NCBI GenBank assembly: GCA_007694935.1
Contig: REES01000082.1
Coordinates: forward strand, 1 to 64,000
Source: Rhodospirillales bacterium
GTDB lineage: Bacteria; Pseudomonadota; Alphaproteobacteria; Rhodospirillales; Defluviicoccaceae
Direction: 5' to 3'
DNA length: 64,000 nt
In this document: positions 55,788-64,000 of the stretch, one piece after another
Position numbering within the stretch: the first letter of the stretch is position 1
Layout of the letters: the number at the start of each line of letters is the position of its first letter
The notes under the pieces: model-generated
Told to the model about the DNA's origin: nothing
Seen by the model: the letters and a program-made list of their open reading frames with translations, nothing else
Database searches by the model: none
Made by a program: the position numbers and the translations under genes

Positions 55788-56777
55788 TCATCGGGGCAGG
55801 GGCTTCTTGAGCATACCCTCGGCAGCGAGCCACGCCACCGTGTCGGCCAGGGTCTCGTGGAGGGGCCGGAGATCGATGCCGAGGTCGGAGAGCGGACGGG
55901 CCAGCTCCGGCGCGGCCGGGCGGCGGGTCAGCCGCACGCCGCTGAGGGGCGCCGTGGGCGGCTTCCGGGTGATGAAGTCGGCCACCATCTCGGAAACCGC
56001 AGCGGCAGCAAGTGCCACCGGGTACGGCACCTTGAACCGGGGCATGGCGAGGCCGGTCACTTGCCCCAAAGTGGCGAGCACCTCCGACAGCGGCAGCGGC
56101 GGGCTTCCCAAAAAGTACCTTCGGCCCGGTCGTCCGACCTCGGCCGCCCGCAGATGCCCGCTGGCAACATCCCGCACGTCCGCGAGACTCACCGGGAAAT
56201 CGACGAAGGCCGGGGTGGTGCCGTTGACGAAGTCGCGGATCATGCGGGTCGGCGGCGTGCACGATCGGTCCCCGGGACCCAGCGGCAGGGTCGGGTTGAC
56301 GATCACCACCTCCTGGCCTCGCTTGGCCGCAGCCATGGCGGCCTCCTCGGCCAGAAACTTGGACCGGCAGTAGGGACCCGGCATGTCGTCCAGGGTGGGC
56401 AGCGCGACGGTCGACCGCTGCCGCAGGGGGTAGAACAGGATCGCGCCGGTGGAGGTATGCACCACCCGCTTCACGCCCGCCTCGGCCGCGGCCGCCAGCA
56501 CCACCTCGGTGCCGTGATGGTTGACGGCCTCGTAATCCGCCTTGTTGGGGATCCAAAGGCTCGGAATGCCGGCAACATGGAAGACCCGCTCCACCCCCGC
56601 CATGGCGCGCCGCACCGTATCCCGATCGGTGACCGACCCGGTGACGGTCTCGACCCGGTCCGGAAGGCCTTCGAATGGCGCAATGTCCAGCACCCGGACA
56701 CGCCGACCCTCCCGGACCAGCGCGGCAACCACATGCCCGCCGATGAAGCCGCCGCCACCGGTGACCAGATCGGTCAC
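55788..56777 (-). CDS. HpnA-like NAD-dependent sugar epimerase/dehydratase
   Basis: This 329-residue extended short-chain dehydrogenase has the NAD motif TGGGGFIGGHV at residues 6-16 and YCRSK near residue 135 as the catalytic Tyr-x3-Lys. HTSTGAILFYP and WIPNKADYEAVNHHG resemble the hopanoid-associated sugar epimerase group (HpnA). Substrate is unknown. GTG is the start; it overlaps the upstream PON-like gene's stop by four bases. No squalene-hopene cyclase gene is in the window. Confidence 0.83.
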   Translation of the reverse strand: MTDLVTGGGGFIGGHVVAALVREGRRVRVLDIAPFEGLPDRVETVTGSVTDRDTVRRAMAGVERVFHVAGIPSLWIPNKADYEAVNHHGTEVVLAAAAEAGVKRVVHTSTGAILFYPLRQRSTVALPTLDDMPGPYCRSKFLAEEAAMAAAKRGQEVVIVNPTLPLGPGDRSCTPPTRMIRDFVNGTTPAFVDFPVSLADVRDVASGHLRAAEVGRPGRRYFLGSPPLPLSEVLATLGQVTGLAMPRFKVPYPVALAAAAVSEMVADFITRKPPTAPLSGVRLTRRPAAPELARPLSDLGIDLRPLHETLADTVAWLAAEGMLKKPLPR

Positions 56778-57970
56778 GGCCGTCGCGCCGAGGCTTGGGC
56801 CTCCGCCTCCCCGGCGGCATAGCGGCAGACGGCGAGCCCGGTATCGGTCACCGAGCCCATGATCAGCCGGTCGTCGTAGACGGCGGCCACGGTTGCCGCG
56901 GACAACAGCGGTGGCTGTTCCCGCGAGCGGTAGATCTGCTGCACCGAACCGTCGCGAGGATCAACCCGGACGACGTGGCTCGGGGCGATGGCGCCGGGCC
57001 ACCAGCGATAGCGATAGAGGGCGAGGCGGAACAGGGACGGATGGGACGCGGCGAGAAGCCCGCCGGCACCATCCCACATCAGGTTGTCAGGCCCGGTGCC
57101 GAGCCGGAACACCGCATCCGGGGCTTCCGCGGGCGCTTCCTGCAGACGGTCGCGGCGAAATACCAGGATGGCGTTGGCCCGGGTGGCGGCGACGTAGAGG
57201 TGCTCATCATTCACGGCCAGGCCGTTGGCGAATCGGATGCCTTCCGCCACGGTGGTGATGCGTGGGCCGTCCTCACCGCCCTCCAGGACAACCCGCACCA
57301 CGGAAGCCCGGTCCAGTCCCGCCACCAGTTCCAGCCATCTGCCCCGGGCCGAACAGGCCCCGGTATCGTTGCTGACATAGAAGCGGTCGGATGCGACGCC
57401 GACGATGCCGTTGGCCTGACACACCAAAGGCCCCTCGACGGTGAGTCGGTGGTGCAATGCCGTGCCGTGGACATCGAACACCTCGATCGAAGGGTCCATC
57501 ACCCACCGGGGGCGCCGGCCATCGCCGCCGTCGCGCACATAGCGCCGGTTGACGACGAACAGGGTGCGGCGGCCATCGTCGCCGACAAACAGGTCGATCC
57601 CGTGGGGATGAAATGGCCGATCCGCCTTGAACGCCCGGGCGGCATCGACCACCGTCGCCTGCCCGCCGGTGAGGGACGACGCGTCCAGCGCCAGCCAGTA
57701 GAGGCCACCTTCCGGCAGATCATCCGCCCCGGTCCTGGCCGCAGCCTCAACCTGCCAGCGGTCCTGCGCCGGCAGCCAGGCGATCCCGGCCTCGCGATCC
57801 ACGGCCAGATCCTGGACCCCGGCGATCGGCCGGCCCGTGACGGAATCGGTCAGCAGCAGACGGCGACAATCCGAGGCGAGTTCTGTCTCGGCAGCACCGT
57901 GATCGCCGCAGCCGGCGAGCATCATTGCCCCGGCCATGGCGATCGCCGCCCATGCATGCCGTCCCGGCAC
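56774..57970 (-). CDS. Paraoxonase/SMP-30-like beta-propeller lipoprotein
   Basis: This 398-residue protein has a lipoprotein signal (MAGAMMLAGC, Cys21) and a six-bladed-propeller sequence resembling paraoxonase-type arylesterases/lactonases: QANGIVGVASDRFYVSNDTG, AEGIRFANGLAVNDEHLYVA and TGPDNLMWDGAGGLLAASHP carry the Asn/Asp positions that hold calcium in PON1. An active lactonase is inferred, not shown. It starts six bases after the sulfotransferase stop, and its stop overlaps the hpnA-like start, so the three form one operon. Confidence 0.8.
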   Translation of the reverse strand: MPGRHAWAAIAMAGAMMLAGCGDHGAAETELASDCRRLLLTDSVTGRPIAGVQDLAVDREAGIAWLPAQDRWQVEAAARTGADDLPEGGLYWLALDASSLTGGQATVVDAARAFKADRPFHPHGIDLFVGDDGRRTLFVVNRRYVRDGGDGRRPRWVMDPSIEVFDVHGTALHHRLTVEGPLVCQANGIVGVASDRFYVSNDTGACSARGRWLELVAGLDRASVVRVVLEGGEDGPRITTVAEGIRFANGLAVNDEHLYVAATRANAILVFRRDRLQEAPAEAPDAVFRLGTGPDNLMWDGAGGLLAASHPSLFRLALYRYRWWPGAIAPSHVVRVDPRDGSVQQIYRSREQPPLLSAATVAAVYDDRLIMGSVTDTGLAVCRYAAGEAEAQASARRP

Positions 57971-57976
57971 GGGCCT

Positions 57977-59077
57977 TCAGGCCGGAGCAAGGGCGACGTC
58001 GGGCCGGCCGTAGCCCCAACGCTCCAGGAATGCCCCCCAGCGGCCCTCGACCTTGGCCAACATGTCATCGGTATAGGCGAACCGGTTTTTGCGATAGCCG
58101 GCGATCCCGGCCAGGTAGCGCTCGTACTCGGGACGAACGGCCGCGAACGCGCCGAGGTCGAGCGAGCCGTAGACCCGGGCAAGCTCGGCGATCGGATCAC
58201 GCTCGAGGTCCTCGTAGCGGATCTCGACGAACACGTCTTCAGGCAGGCCGTCACTGTCGGCGATCACGGCCTGCATCATCCGGTCGTAGGTCGCCAGGAT
58301 GAGTTCGTCGATCGCGAGGCCGTCATAGTCCTGCAAGGCGAACTGCTCCAGCAGTTTTTCGAAGAAATTCTGCATGGACCGAAAAACTTCGTAGGGGTTG
58401 CGATAGACGTGGATGAATCGCGCATCCGGAAAGATTTGCCGGATCATGGCGATCCGGGCCGTATAGACCGGGTTCTTGATCACCAGGCGACGTTGATCCT
58501 GGTCGAGCCAGACCTTATGCAGGAAATAAACGAATGCCCGCTGCCACGCGGCGATCTCCTCGGCGGAACATCCGTCAAGAAATACCCCGCGATTGAAGTT
58601 GCGCCCGAAATTACGAGGAAAGTACAACCCATGATAAAACGACAGCGGCGTCATGTTGGCCAGCGCCACCTCGTCTTCCTGCGGCGAATCCGGCTTGACC
58701 GGAATGGAATCGATGTATCGGTCGCGCGGCAACGCCCGCTCCAGCATCGGCCGGCATAGCGCGACCAGTCCCAGCAGATCCCAGGGCAGTCCGGCCGCCA
58801 GTGGCGAGACATAGCCGAAGCCGCCTTTGCTAAGGATATTGTAGAGATGGGTGGTGCCGCTCCGCCAGTGGCCGACGACGAACACCGGCGCCGGCATCGG
58901 CCCGGCCCGGCGCAGCCGGCGCGCCACCACGACCTTTTCCGCCGCCGACAGCGGCCAGCGTCCCAGCGCGGCGGCCACGGCGGTCGCGGCTTGCGGCATA
59001 CGCCGGGGCGATACCCCGCCATTCTCCCAAATCACCCGGACCAAGGTGGCGAGGTTGCTGCCGCTGAGGGGGTGCAT
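57977..59077 (-). CDS. Sulfotransferase family protein
   Basis: This 366-residue enzyme likely transfers sulfate from PAPS. The 5'-phosphosulfate loop reads VGHWRSGTTHLYNIL at residues 68-82, and the 3'-phosphate motif is YRNPYEVFRS near residue 223. It resembles bacterial carbohydrate/lipid sulfotransferases of the Sulfotransfer_3 type. The ATG at 59077 excludes a 20-residue leader. It is the first gene of the three-gene minus-strand operon with the PON-like and HpnA-like genes. Confidence 0.88.
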   Translation of the reverse strand: MHPLSGSNLATLVRVIWENGGVSPRRMPQAATAVAAALGRWPLSAAEKVVVARRLRRAGPMPAPVFVVGHWRSGTTHLYNILSKGGFGYVSPLAAGLPWDLLGLVALCRPMLERALPRDRYIDSIPVKPDSPQEDEVALANMTPLSFYHGLYFPRNFGRNFNRGVFLDGCSAEEIAAWQRAFVYFLHKVWLDQDQRRLVIKNPVYTARIAMIRQIFPDARFIHVYRNPYEVFRSMQNFFEKLLEQFALQDYDGLAIDELILATYDRMMQAVIADSDGLPEDVFVEIRYEDLERDPIAELARVYGSLDLGAFAAVRPEYERYLAGIAGYRKNRFAYTDDMLAKVEGRWGAFLERWGYGRPDVALAPA

Positions 59078-59267
59078 GGCGTCGTTCCGTCTGGTCCCGC
59101 GTTGCTTCTGTGACGTTGGTACGCCGCCTTCCCGCAACCTCTCCTAACCCGCCGGGAGCGGCTTTGTCACGCACGAACCCGACACCGGCCGCACCAAGCA
59201 CCACCCGGCGCCGGGTTCGCCGCGCCTGCCCAAGCAGCCTGCCACGATCCCGCCTCGCCGGTTCCGT

Positions 59268-59296
59268 TTGCACGCCCCGAGCCGTTCTGATATAAA
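59268..59296 (+). promoter_or_regulatory. Possible bacteriohemerythrin promoter
   Basis: TTGCAC at 59268-59273, a 17-base spacer and TATAAA at 59291-59296, set in a notably AT-rich stretch (59289-59347) unlike the surrounding sequence. The -35 matches only three of six bases. Confidence 0.4.
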
Positions 59297-59347
59297 CAAT
59301 CCAGAACATTTTATCCGATACACCTCAACCGGGTAGATTTTTGATTG

Positions 59348-59800
59348 ATGAAACTCTCGATTGACGATTACCCCTTCGGTTCAAGGCAATCAGATGTGCC
59401 AATCTTCGGGGTTCGGGAAATCGATGCAGATCATCTCGACCTTCAGAATCATTATCGTGCACTCCTCCGTGCCCTTCGCGATGGCAAGGGCGTGACCGCG
59501 TTCGGTCTCAGCTTTTACAGCTTTCTACGCCGACTGCGTCAGCATTTTGAGAGCGAAGAAGTACTCATGAAACGAATCAACTTTCCGGATCGAAAAGCGC
59601 ACAAGGCAGAGCATGACAAGCTGATGGCCGACGCTGAAGATTTCTTGTCAAGCGTCCTGAGCCGATTCGAGAAGTATGACTGCTCCGCGGTAGCCAAGTA
59701 TTTTGGCTACTGGTTGCTCGACCATGTTGATCATTATGACCGTGCCCTTGCTCTGTCTTTGCAGCAGGCCGAGCATGAGGAGCGTGCCGCCGTCGTATGA
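59348..59800 (+). CDS. Bacteriohemerythrin
   Basis: This 150-residue four-helix protein binds oxygen at a non-heme diiron centre. All seven canonical ligands are visible: H29 (IDADH), H66 and E70 (RQHFESEE), H85 and H89 (HKAEH), H126 and D131 (WLLDHVDHYD). Such proteins store or sense oxygen, often in microaerophilic or motile bacteria. A TTG one codon upstream is an alternative start. Base composition is lower in GC than its neighbours by eye (near half rather than about two thirds), suggesting later arrival. Confidence 0.93.
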   Translation: MKLSIDDYPFGSRQSDVPIFGVREIDADHLDLQNHYRALLRALRDGKGVTAFGLSFYSFLRRLRQHFESEEVLMKRINFPDRKAHKAEHDKLMADAEDFLSSVLSRFEKYDCSAVAKYFGYWLLDHVDHYDRALALSLQQAEHEERAAVV

Positions 59801-59863
59801 CGGCAGCGGTCGCAATCCACTTTCCCTCTCCGCATCGCCGGGACGATCGCCTATACTCCCGTG

Positions 59864-60589
59864 ATGCTGATGCGTCGGGAGTGCCAATCGGGAACGGAGA
59901 GCGCTCGAATACCGGGTGAGATCGGTATCGAGGTGGTCTTCGATCCGGCATGTCCCTGGTGTTACATCGGCAAGCGGCGGCTGGAGCACGCCCTGGCCGA
60001 GCGTCCCGGGCTGTCGTGTCGGATCGGCTGGTGGCCGTTCCTCCTGCATCCGGAACTGCCGCCCGATGGGGTCGAGCGGCGGACCTACCTCAATCGCCGA
60101 TTTGGCACGGACGCCCGGGTCCGCCGGGTGTTCCGCGCCATCACCGATGCCGGCCAATCCACGCGCATCGATTTCGCCTTCGATCGGATCGGCCGAACAC
60201 CCAATTCCCTGGACGCCCATCGTCTCGCGCGCTTTGCAGGGTCCCAAGGCCGCACTGCCGCGACGGTGGAGGCGTTGTTCCATGGCCACTTCGAGGAAGG
60301 TCGGAACATCGGCGATCGCGATGTGCTCGTCGGCATCGGCGCCGCCATCGGTCTCGATCCCGCCGCGGTCACCGCCCACCTCGACAGCAATGCCGACGTC
60401 GCCGCCATCTACCGCGAACACGTGCGAGCGCAGCGATTCGGGATCGCCGGCGTTCCTGCCTTCGTGTTCAACGGCACGCTGGTGATCTCCGGCGCTCAGG
60501 AGCCGCGGGTGCTGGTACGCATGCTCGATGTCGCACGGGAATACGCACTCGCCGCGGCCGATACCGCCCGCGCGCTGTCCGACCGTTAG
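59864..60589 (+). CDS. DsbA/FrnE-like thioredoxin-fold oxidoreductase
   Basis: This 241-residue protein has a thioredoxin fold with helical insert: the redox site DPACPWCYIGKRRLE (C30, C33) and the cis-Pro loop GIAGVPAFVFNG near residue 190. It fits the cytoplasmic FrnE/DsbA-like group rather than periplasmic DsbA, since no signal peptide is present. Reaction unknown. A GTG one codon upstream (59861) and an ATG at 59870 are alternatives. Its 3' end overlaps the convergent lipoprotein gene by four bases. Confidence 0.9.
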   Translation: MLMRRECQSGTESARIPGEIGIEVVFDPACPWCYIGKRRLEHALAERPGLSCRIGWWPFLLHPELPPDGVERRTYLNRRFGTDARVRRVFRAITDAGQSTRIDFAFDRIGRTPNSLDAHRLARFAGSQGRTAATVEALFHGHFEEGRNIGDRDVLVGIGAAIGLDPAAVTAHLDSNADVAAIYREHVRAQRFGIAGVPAFVFNGTLVISGAQEPRVLVRMLDVAREYALAAADTARALSDR

Positions 60590-61320
60590 CGCCCAATCAG
60601 CCCGTCCTCGGTGACGGTGAGATTGAACGTGGAGTGGCGCTGGCGGACGTTCGGGTCAGCCTCCCCGAAGATGTCGAAGAGGGACAGGTGCCGGGGCGGA
60701 TTCACCGGGATGCCGGTCGGATCCCAGCCCAGCAGCAACTCGGGAAAGCGCGCCCGGTCGAATCGCGCCGACGGCCAGCGATAGGCATTGAAGGCGATCT
60801 CGCCATCGATGCAGGCGGTCCCGATCCAGAAGAAATCCTCCGAGGTCAGCCGAAGCCGCCGCGGCGGCGGCTCAAAGAATGCACCGGCCGCCAGGGCGTT
60901 GCGCAGGCTTTCGATGTCGTTGGGCGAGAGCGTGGTGTCGACGATGGTGCCCCGCCAGGGTGCGAAGACATCCGCCGGACGAGCGAGGAAGACCCGCCCG
61001 AGATGAGGCGGGCCGATCACGCGGCTGGTCAGGGTGAAGTCGCGCCCGTCGGCGCTGGGCACGATGTCATACGTGCGCACATGCTGGACAAAGACAGCGT
61101 TGTAGACGAAGCGGTAGCGATCCGGCGCGCCGGGGATGCACGCGGCCCGGATGTCGTCCCCGTTCAGGTAGCTGAACCAGGTGAACTTGCGGACGACCGG
61201 GTTGGTGTCGATCCCGGTTGCGGTACAGGCGGTTATCAGCAGGGATGCCACCATGGCCAACACCGCCCGACCGACCGGGCTGCGCAGCTTTCGACTGGCA
61301 TGACCGCGCTGTTCCATCAT
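60586..61320 (-). CDS. Lipoprotein of unknown function
   Basis: This 244-residue protein has a lipobox (SLLITAC, Cys32) behind a basic N-terminus. The mature part is mixed beta sequence with no motif I recognise (for example TWFSYLNGDDIRAACIPGAP and FPELLLGWDPTGIPVNPPRH). Its ATG at 61320 overlaps the mfd stop by four bases, so it is co-translated with mfd although a DNA-repair role for an exported lipoprotein is not obvious. Confidence 0.8.
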   Translation of the reverse strand: MMEQRGHASRKLRSPVGRAVLAMVASLLITACTATGIDTNPVVRKFTWFSYLNGDDIRAACIPGAPDRYRFVYNAVFVQHVRTYDIVPSADGRDFTLTSRVIGPPHLGRVFLARPADVFAPWRGTIVDTTLSPNDIESLRNALAAGAFFEPPPRRLRLTSEDFFWIGTACIDGEIAFNAYRWPSARFDRARFPELLLGWDPTGIPVNPPRHLSLFDIFGEADPNVRQRHSTFNLTVTEDGLIGR

Positions 61321-64000
61321 CCGGCCCTCCGCGTCGGTTCGGTCCTGCCGGCAACCGTTTTGGTCTTGGCATCGCCGACCCCGGCCGGGGCCAGCTCGGA
61401 TCCGCCGAGTGCAATCTGCGCCAGCTTCCTCACCAGGTAGCGCACTCCGGCCAGCCGGTCCCCCGGCGTCTCCCAGCTTCGCCGGTACACCAGCTTGTGG
61501 TCCGGCCGCAGCTTGGTGGAGGTGGCGTTGGCGGCGATGAAGCGCACCAGGCCCGCCGGGTTGGCGAAGGTATCGCCCCGAAACGTCACCACCGCCCCCT
61601 TTGGCCCGGCATCCACCTTGTCGATCCCGGCCCGCCGGCACTGCTGTTTGATCGCGATCACCTGCAGCAGGTTCTCCACCTCGTCGGGCAGCGGGCCGAA
61701 CCGGTCGATCAACTCAGCGGCGAAGCCCTCCAGCTCCTGCGCCGTGGTCAGATCCCCGAGCCGCCGGTAGAGCCCCAGCCGTACCCCAAGGTCGGCGACG
61801 AAGGCGTCCGGGATCAGCACGCTCAGCCCGATGGCGAGCTGCGGGCTCCATGCCTCCTCGGCCGGTCGGCCGTCGTCGCCGCCGCGGGCCTCGGCCACCG
61901 CCTCTTCCAGCATCTGCTGATACAGTTCGATGCCGACTTCGCGGATGTGCCCCGACTGCTCCTCGCCCAGGAGGTTGCCGGCGCCACGAATGTCGAGATC
62001 GTGACTGGCCAAGGTGAAGCCGGCACCGAGCGCGTCCAGGGTCTGCATCACCTCCAGGCGCTTTTGCGCCGCCGGCGTGATCTTGCGGCGCGGCGGCAGA
62101 GTCAGGTAGGCGTAGGCCCGGGTCTTGGAGCGCCCGACCCGGCCGCGAAGCTGATAGAGCTGGGCCAAGCCGAACATATCGGCCCGGTGGATCACGATGG
62201 TGTTGACCGCCGGCAGGTCAAGGCCGGACTCGACGATGTTGGTGGACAGCAGCACGTCATAGCGGCCGTCGTAGAAGGCGCTGATGGCCGCTTCCAGGTC
62301 CTTGGGCGCGAGGCGGCCATGGGCAGTGATGACCTTGACCTCGGGCACCAGTTCGGCCAGCGCCTTGGCGACGTCGTCCAGGTCCTCGATGCGAGGGCAG
62401 ACATAGAACGTCTGGCCGCCGCGATAGCGCTCCCGCAGGATCGCTTCGCGCACCACCACCGGATCAAACGGCAGCACAAAGGTGCGCACTGCCAAGCGGT
62501 CCACCGGCGGGGTGGCGATCAGGCTCATCTCCCGCACCCCGGACAGCGCCATCTGCAACGTGCGGGGGATCGGTGTGGCGGTCAGGGTGAGCACATGCAC
62601 ATCCTCCCGCAACCGTTTCAGCGCTTCCTTGTGGGCCACCCCGAAGTGCTGCTCCTCGTCGACGATCAGCAGGCCGAGATCGCGGAATCGGATCCCGCGA
62701 GCCAGCAAGGCGTGGGTGCCGATCACGACATCGATCGCGCCATCGGCGAGGCCGGCCTTGACCGCACGCGCCTCCTTGGCGGAGACCAGCCGGGAGAGCT
62801 GACCGATCTTCACGGGATAGCCGGTGAAACGGGCGCGGAAGGTCTCGAAATGCTGGCGGCTCAGCAGTGTAGTCGGCACCACCACCGCCACCTGCCGGCC
62901 CTCAAGCGCGGTCACGAAGGCCGCCCGCAGTGCCACCTCGGTCTTGCCGAAGCCGACATCGCCGCAGATCAGCCGGTCGGTGGGGCGCCCGCCGGCAAGA
63001 TCGGTCAGGGTATCGTCGATGGCCCGCGCCTGATCATCGGTCTCGGCGAACGGGAAGCGGGCGCAGAACTCGGCGTAGGCGCCTTCCGGCGGCATCATCA
63101 CCGGCGCCTGACGCAGGCTGCGCGACGCCGCCACCCGGATGAGCTCATCGGCCATGGCACGGATGCGCGCCTTCATCCGGGCCTTGCGCGCCTGCCACTG
63201 CGCACTGCCCAGGCGGTCGAGCTGAACCCCGGCGGTCTCCGAGCCGTAGCGGCCGATGACGTCGATGTTCTCCACCGGCAGGAACAGCCGGTCGTTGCCG
63301 GCGTAGCGGATGCGCAGGCAATCATGCGGCGCGCCCGCCACCGAGATGGTTTCCAGCCCCTCGTAGCAGCCGATGCCATGCTCGGCATGGACCACCAAGT
63401 CGCCCGGCGAGAGCGCCGAGGCCTCGGCAATGAAATTCTCCGGCTTCAGCCGCTTGCCGGTGCGGCGGACCAGGCGGTCACCGAGGACGTCCTGCTCTGC
63501 GATCACGGCGAGGTCGCGGGCGACGAACCCCTGTTCCAGCGGCAACACCACCACGCTGGTCACGTCGGTCACGCCGGCGGTCACCTGCGCCCAGGTGTCC
63601 ACCGCCGCCGCACGGATGCCGTGTTCCGCCAGGATGGCGCGCAGGCGGTCCCGAGCCCCCGTCGAGGTTGCGGCGATGACGGTAAGGCGCCCGGCTTCCC
63701 GGTGCTCGGCCACTCGCCCGGCCAGGGCATCGAAGACATTGACGTCACCACGGCGGCGCGCCTCGGCGAAATCGAGTCCGGGGCGCCCGCCCGCATCCAC
63801 CGTGCCATCCGTTCCGCGTACCGCGTCGGCAGGCGCCGCAAAGGGCAAAAGAGTTCCGACCGGTCGCGACGCGAGACGACGCTGCCAGTCAGCGGCATCC
63901 AGGAACAGGCGCTCGGGCGGCAGCGGCCGGTAGGGCGCGCCACCACCGGTGATGGCGGACGCCGGGGCGGCGAGGCGTGCGGCATAGTACTCGGCAATCA
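61317..64000 (-). CDS. mfd: Transcription-repair coupling factor Mfd (5' end cut by window)
   Basis: Mfd removes stalled RNA polymerase from DNA damage and recruits UvrA. About 893 residues are visible, and the frame stays open to the window end; a full protein is about 1150, so roughly 250 N-terminal residues lie outside. Seen in order are the RNAP-interacting domain (LSPGDLVVHAEHGIGCYEGL), Walker A GDVGFGKTEVALR near visible residue 345, the DEEQHFG box near 447, the TRG region (RGAGNLLGEEQSGH) and the C-terminal regulatory domain. A TTG at 63848 is internal, not the start. Confidence 0.95.
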   Translation of the reverse strand, partial: IAEYYAARLAAPASAITGGGAPYRPLPPERLFLDAADWQRRLASRPVGTLLPFAAPADAVRGTDGTVDAGGRPGLDFAEARRRGDVNVFDALAGRVAEHREAGRLTVIAATSTGARDRLRAILAEHGIRAAAVDTWAQVTAGVTDVTSVVVLPLEQGFVARDLAVIAEQDVLGDRLVRRTGKRLKPENFIAEASALSPGDLVVHAEHGIGCYEGLETISVAGAPHDCLRIRYAGNDRLFLPVENIDVIGRYGSETAGVQLDRLGSAQWQARKARMKARIRAMADELIRVAASRSLRQAPVMMPPEGAYAEFCARFPFAETDDQARAIDDTLTDLAGGRPTDRLICGDVGFGKTEVALRAAFVTALEGRQVAVVVPTTLLSRQHFETFRARFTGYPVKIGQLSRLVSAKEARAVKAGLADGAIDVVIGTHALLARGIRFRDLGLLIVDEEQHFGVAHKEALKRLREDVHVLTLTATPIPRTLQMALSGVREMSLIATPPVDRLAVRTFVLPFDPVVVREAILRERYRGGQTFYVCPRIEDLDDVAKALAELVPEVKVITAHGRLAPKDLEAAISAFYDGRYDVLLSTNIVESGLDLPAVNTIVIHRADMFGLAQLYQLRGRVGRSKTRAYAYLTLPPRRKITPAAQKRLEVMQTLDALGAGFTLASHDLDIRGAGNLLGEEQSGHIREVGIELYQQMLEEAVAEARGGDDGRPAEEAWSPQLAIGLSVLIPDAFVADLGVRLGLYRRLGDLTTAQELEGFAAELIDRFGPLPDEVENLLQVIAIKQQCRRAGIDKVDAGPKGAVVTFRGDTFANPAGLVRFIAANATSTKLRPDHKLVYRRSWETPGDRLAGVRYLVRKLAQIALGGSELAPAGVGDAKTKTVAGRTEPTRRAG

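Noticed and set aside
56795-58759. A 654-codon open frame on the plus strand
   Set aside because: Antisense to the PON-like and sulfotransferase genes, which carry lipobox and PAPS motifs on the minus strand.
61317-64000. mfd as an N-terminally truncated pseudogene starting at 63848
   Set aside because: The codon at 63848 is TTG, and the same frame continues without a stop to the window edge, so the missing part is simply outside.
1-64000. CRISPR arrays, insertion sequences, prophage or integron features
   Set aside because: No regularly spaced repeats, transposase or integrase motifs or flanking duplications were found on either strand by eye. Neither tRNA gene has a visible partial copy nearby that would mark an attachment site.

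Overview
The window is dense, high-GC bacterial chromosome whose gene order is that of an alphaproteobacterium, probably in or near the Rhodospirillales. The signs are erpA-dgt-argS-SPOR-nagZ-scpA-scpB-tatABC, dprA-topA-rnr-S41 protease-rpmG, thrS-infC, and rnd-kdsD-lptC-lptA-lptB-rpoN. Species cannot be told from the sequence alone. I saw no insertion sequence, integrase, prophage, CRISPR array or replication origin. Two tRNA genes are present (Gly-GCC, Leu-CAG).

Layout. 0-2.1 kb: tRNA-Gly, a DUF2971-like gene and the murein endopeptidase mepA. 2.1-7.3 kb: an RND efflux pair (adaptor, then permease) divergent from a TetR regulator; two back-to-back promoters share one perfect palindrome. 7.4-9.1 kb: a CBS protein, xthA and erpA. 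9.2-17.9 kb: a near-continuous plus-strand run of dgt, argS, a SPOR protein, nagZ, a site-2 protease, scpA, scpB and tatABC, with many 1-4 base stop/start overlaps. 17.9-23.4 kb: a TPR-GT41 (SPINDLY-type) glycosyltransferase, a gamma-glutamyltransferase, purU and a Crp-family regulator. 23.5-31.5 kb (minus): rpmG, an S41 lipoprotein protease, rnr, topA and dprA. 31.7-36.8 kb (minus): small membrane proteins, a CinA-like protein, fumC, a gamma-carbonic anhydrase, gloA and a trypsin-like protease. 37-40 kb: thrS and infC, the latter apparently starting at AUA. 40-45.7 kb (minus): LPS transport and Kdo genes with rpoN and rnd. 45.8-49.4 kb: tRNA-Leu, a patatin, an XRE regulator and an SpmA-SpmB fusion. 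49.5-53.3 kb: an AurF-like diiron protein, a class IV aminotransferase, a second site-2 protease carrying CBS domains, and a small conserved gene. 53.5-59.1 kb: two converging operons, GT4 plus HpnL-like membrane protein on plus, and sulfotransferase, PON-like lipoprotein and HpnA-like epimerase on minus. 59.3-64 kb: a bacteriohemerythrin, a DsbA/FrnE-like oxidoreductase, an orphan lipoprotein and mfd, which is cut by the window end.

Most of the window is housekeeping: translation (argS, thrS, infC, rpmG, two tRNAs), chromosome upkeep (topA, scpAB, xthA, mfd, dprA), protein export (tatABC) and envelope assembly (lptABC, kdsD, nagZ, mepA). The most interesting part is 53.5-59.1 kb. Its five genes fit an undescribed pathway that makes or decorates a glycolipid, possibly sulfated or hopanoid-linked. 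That reading is inference from family membership and gene spacing.
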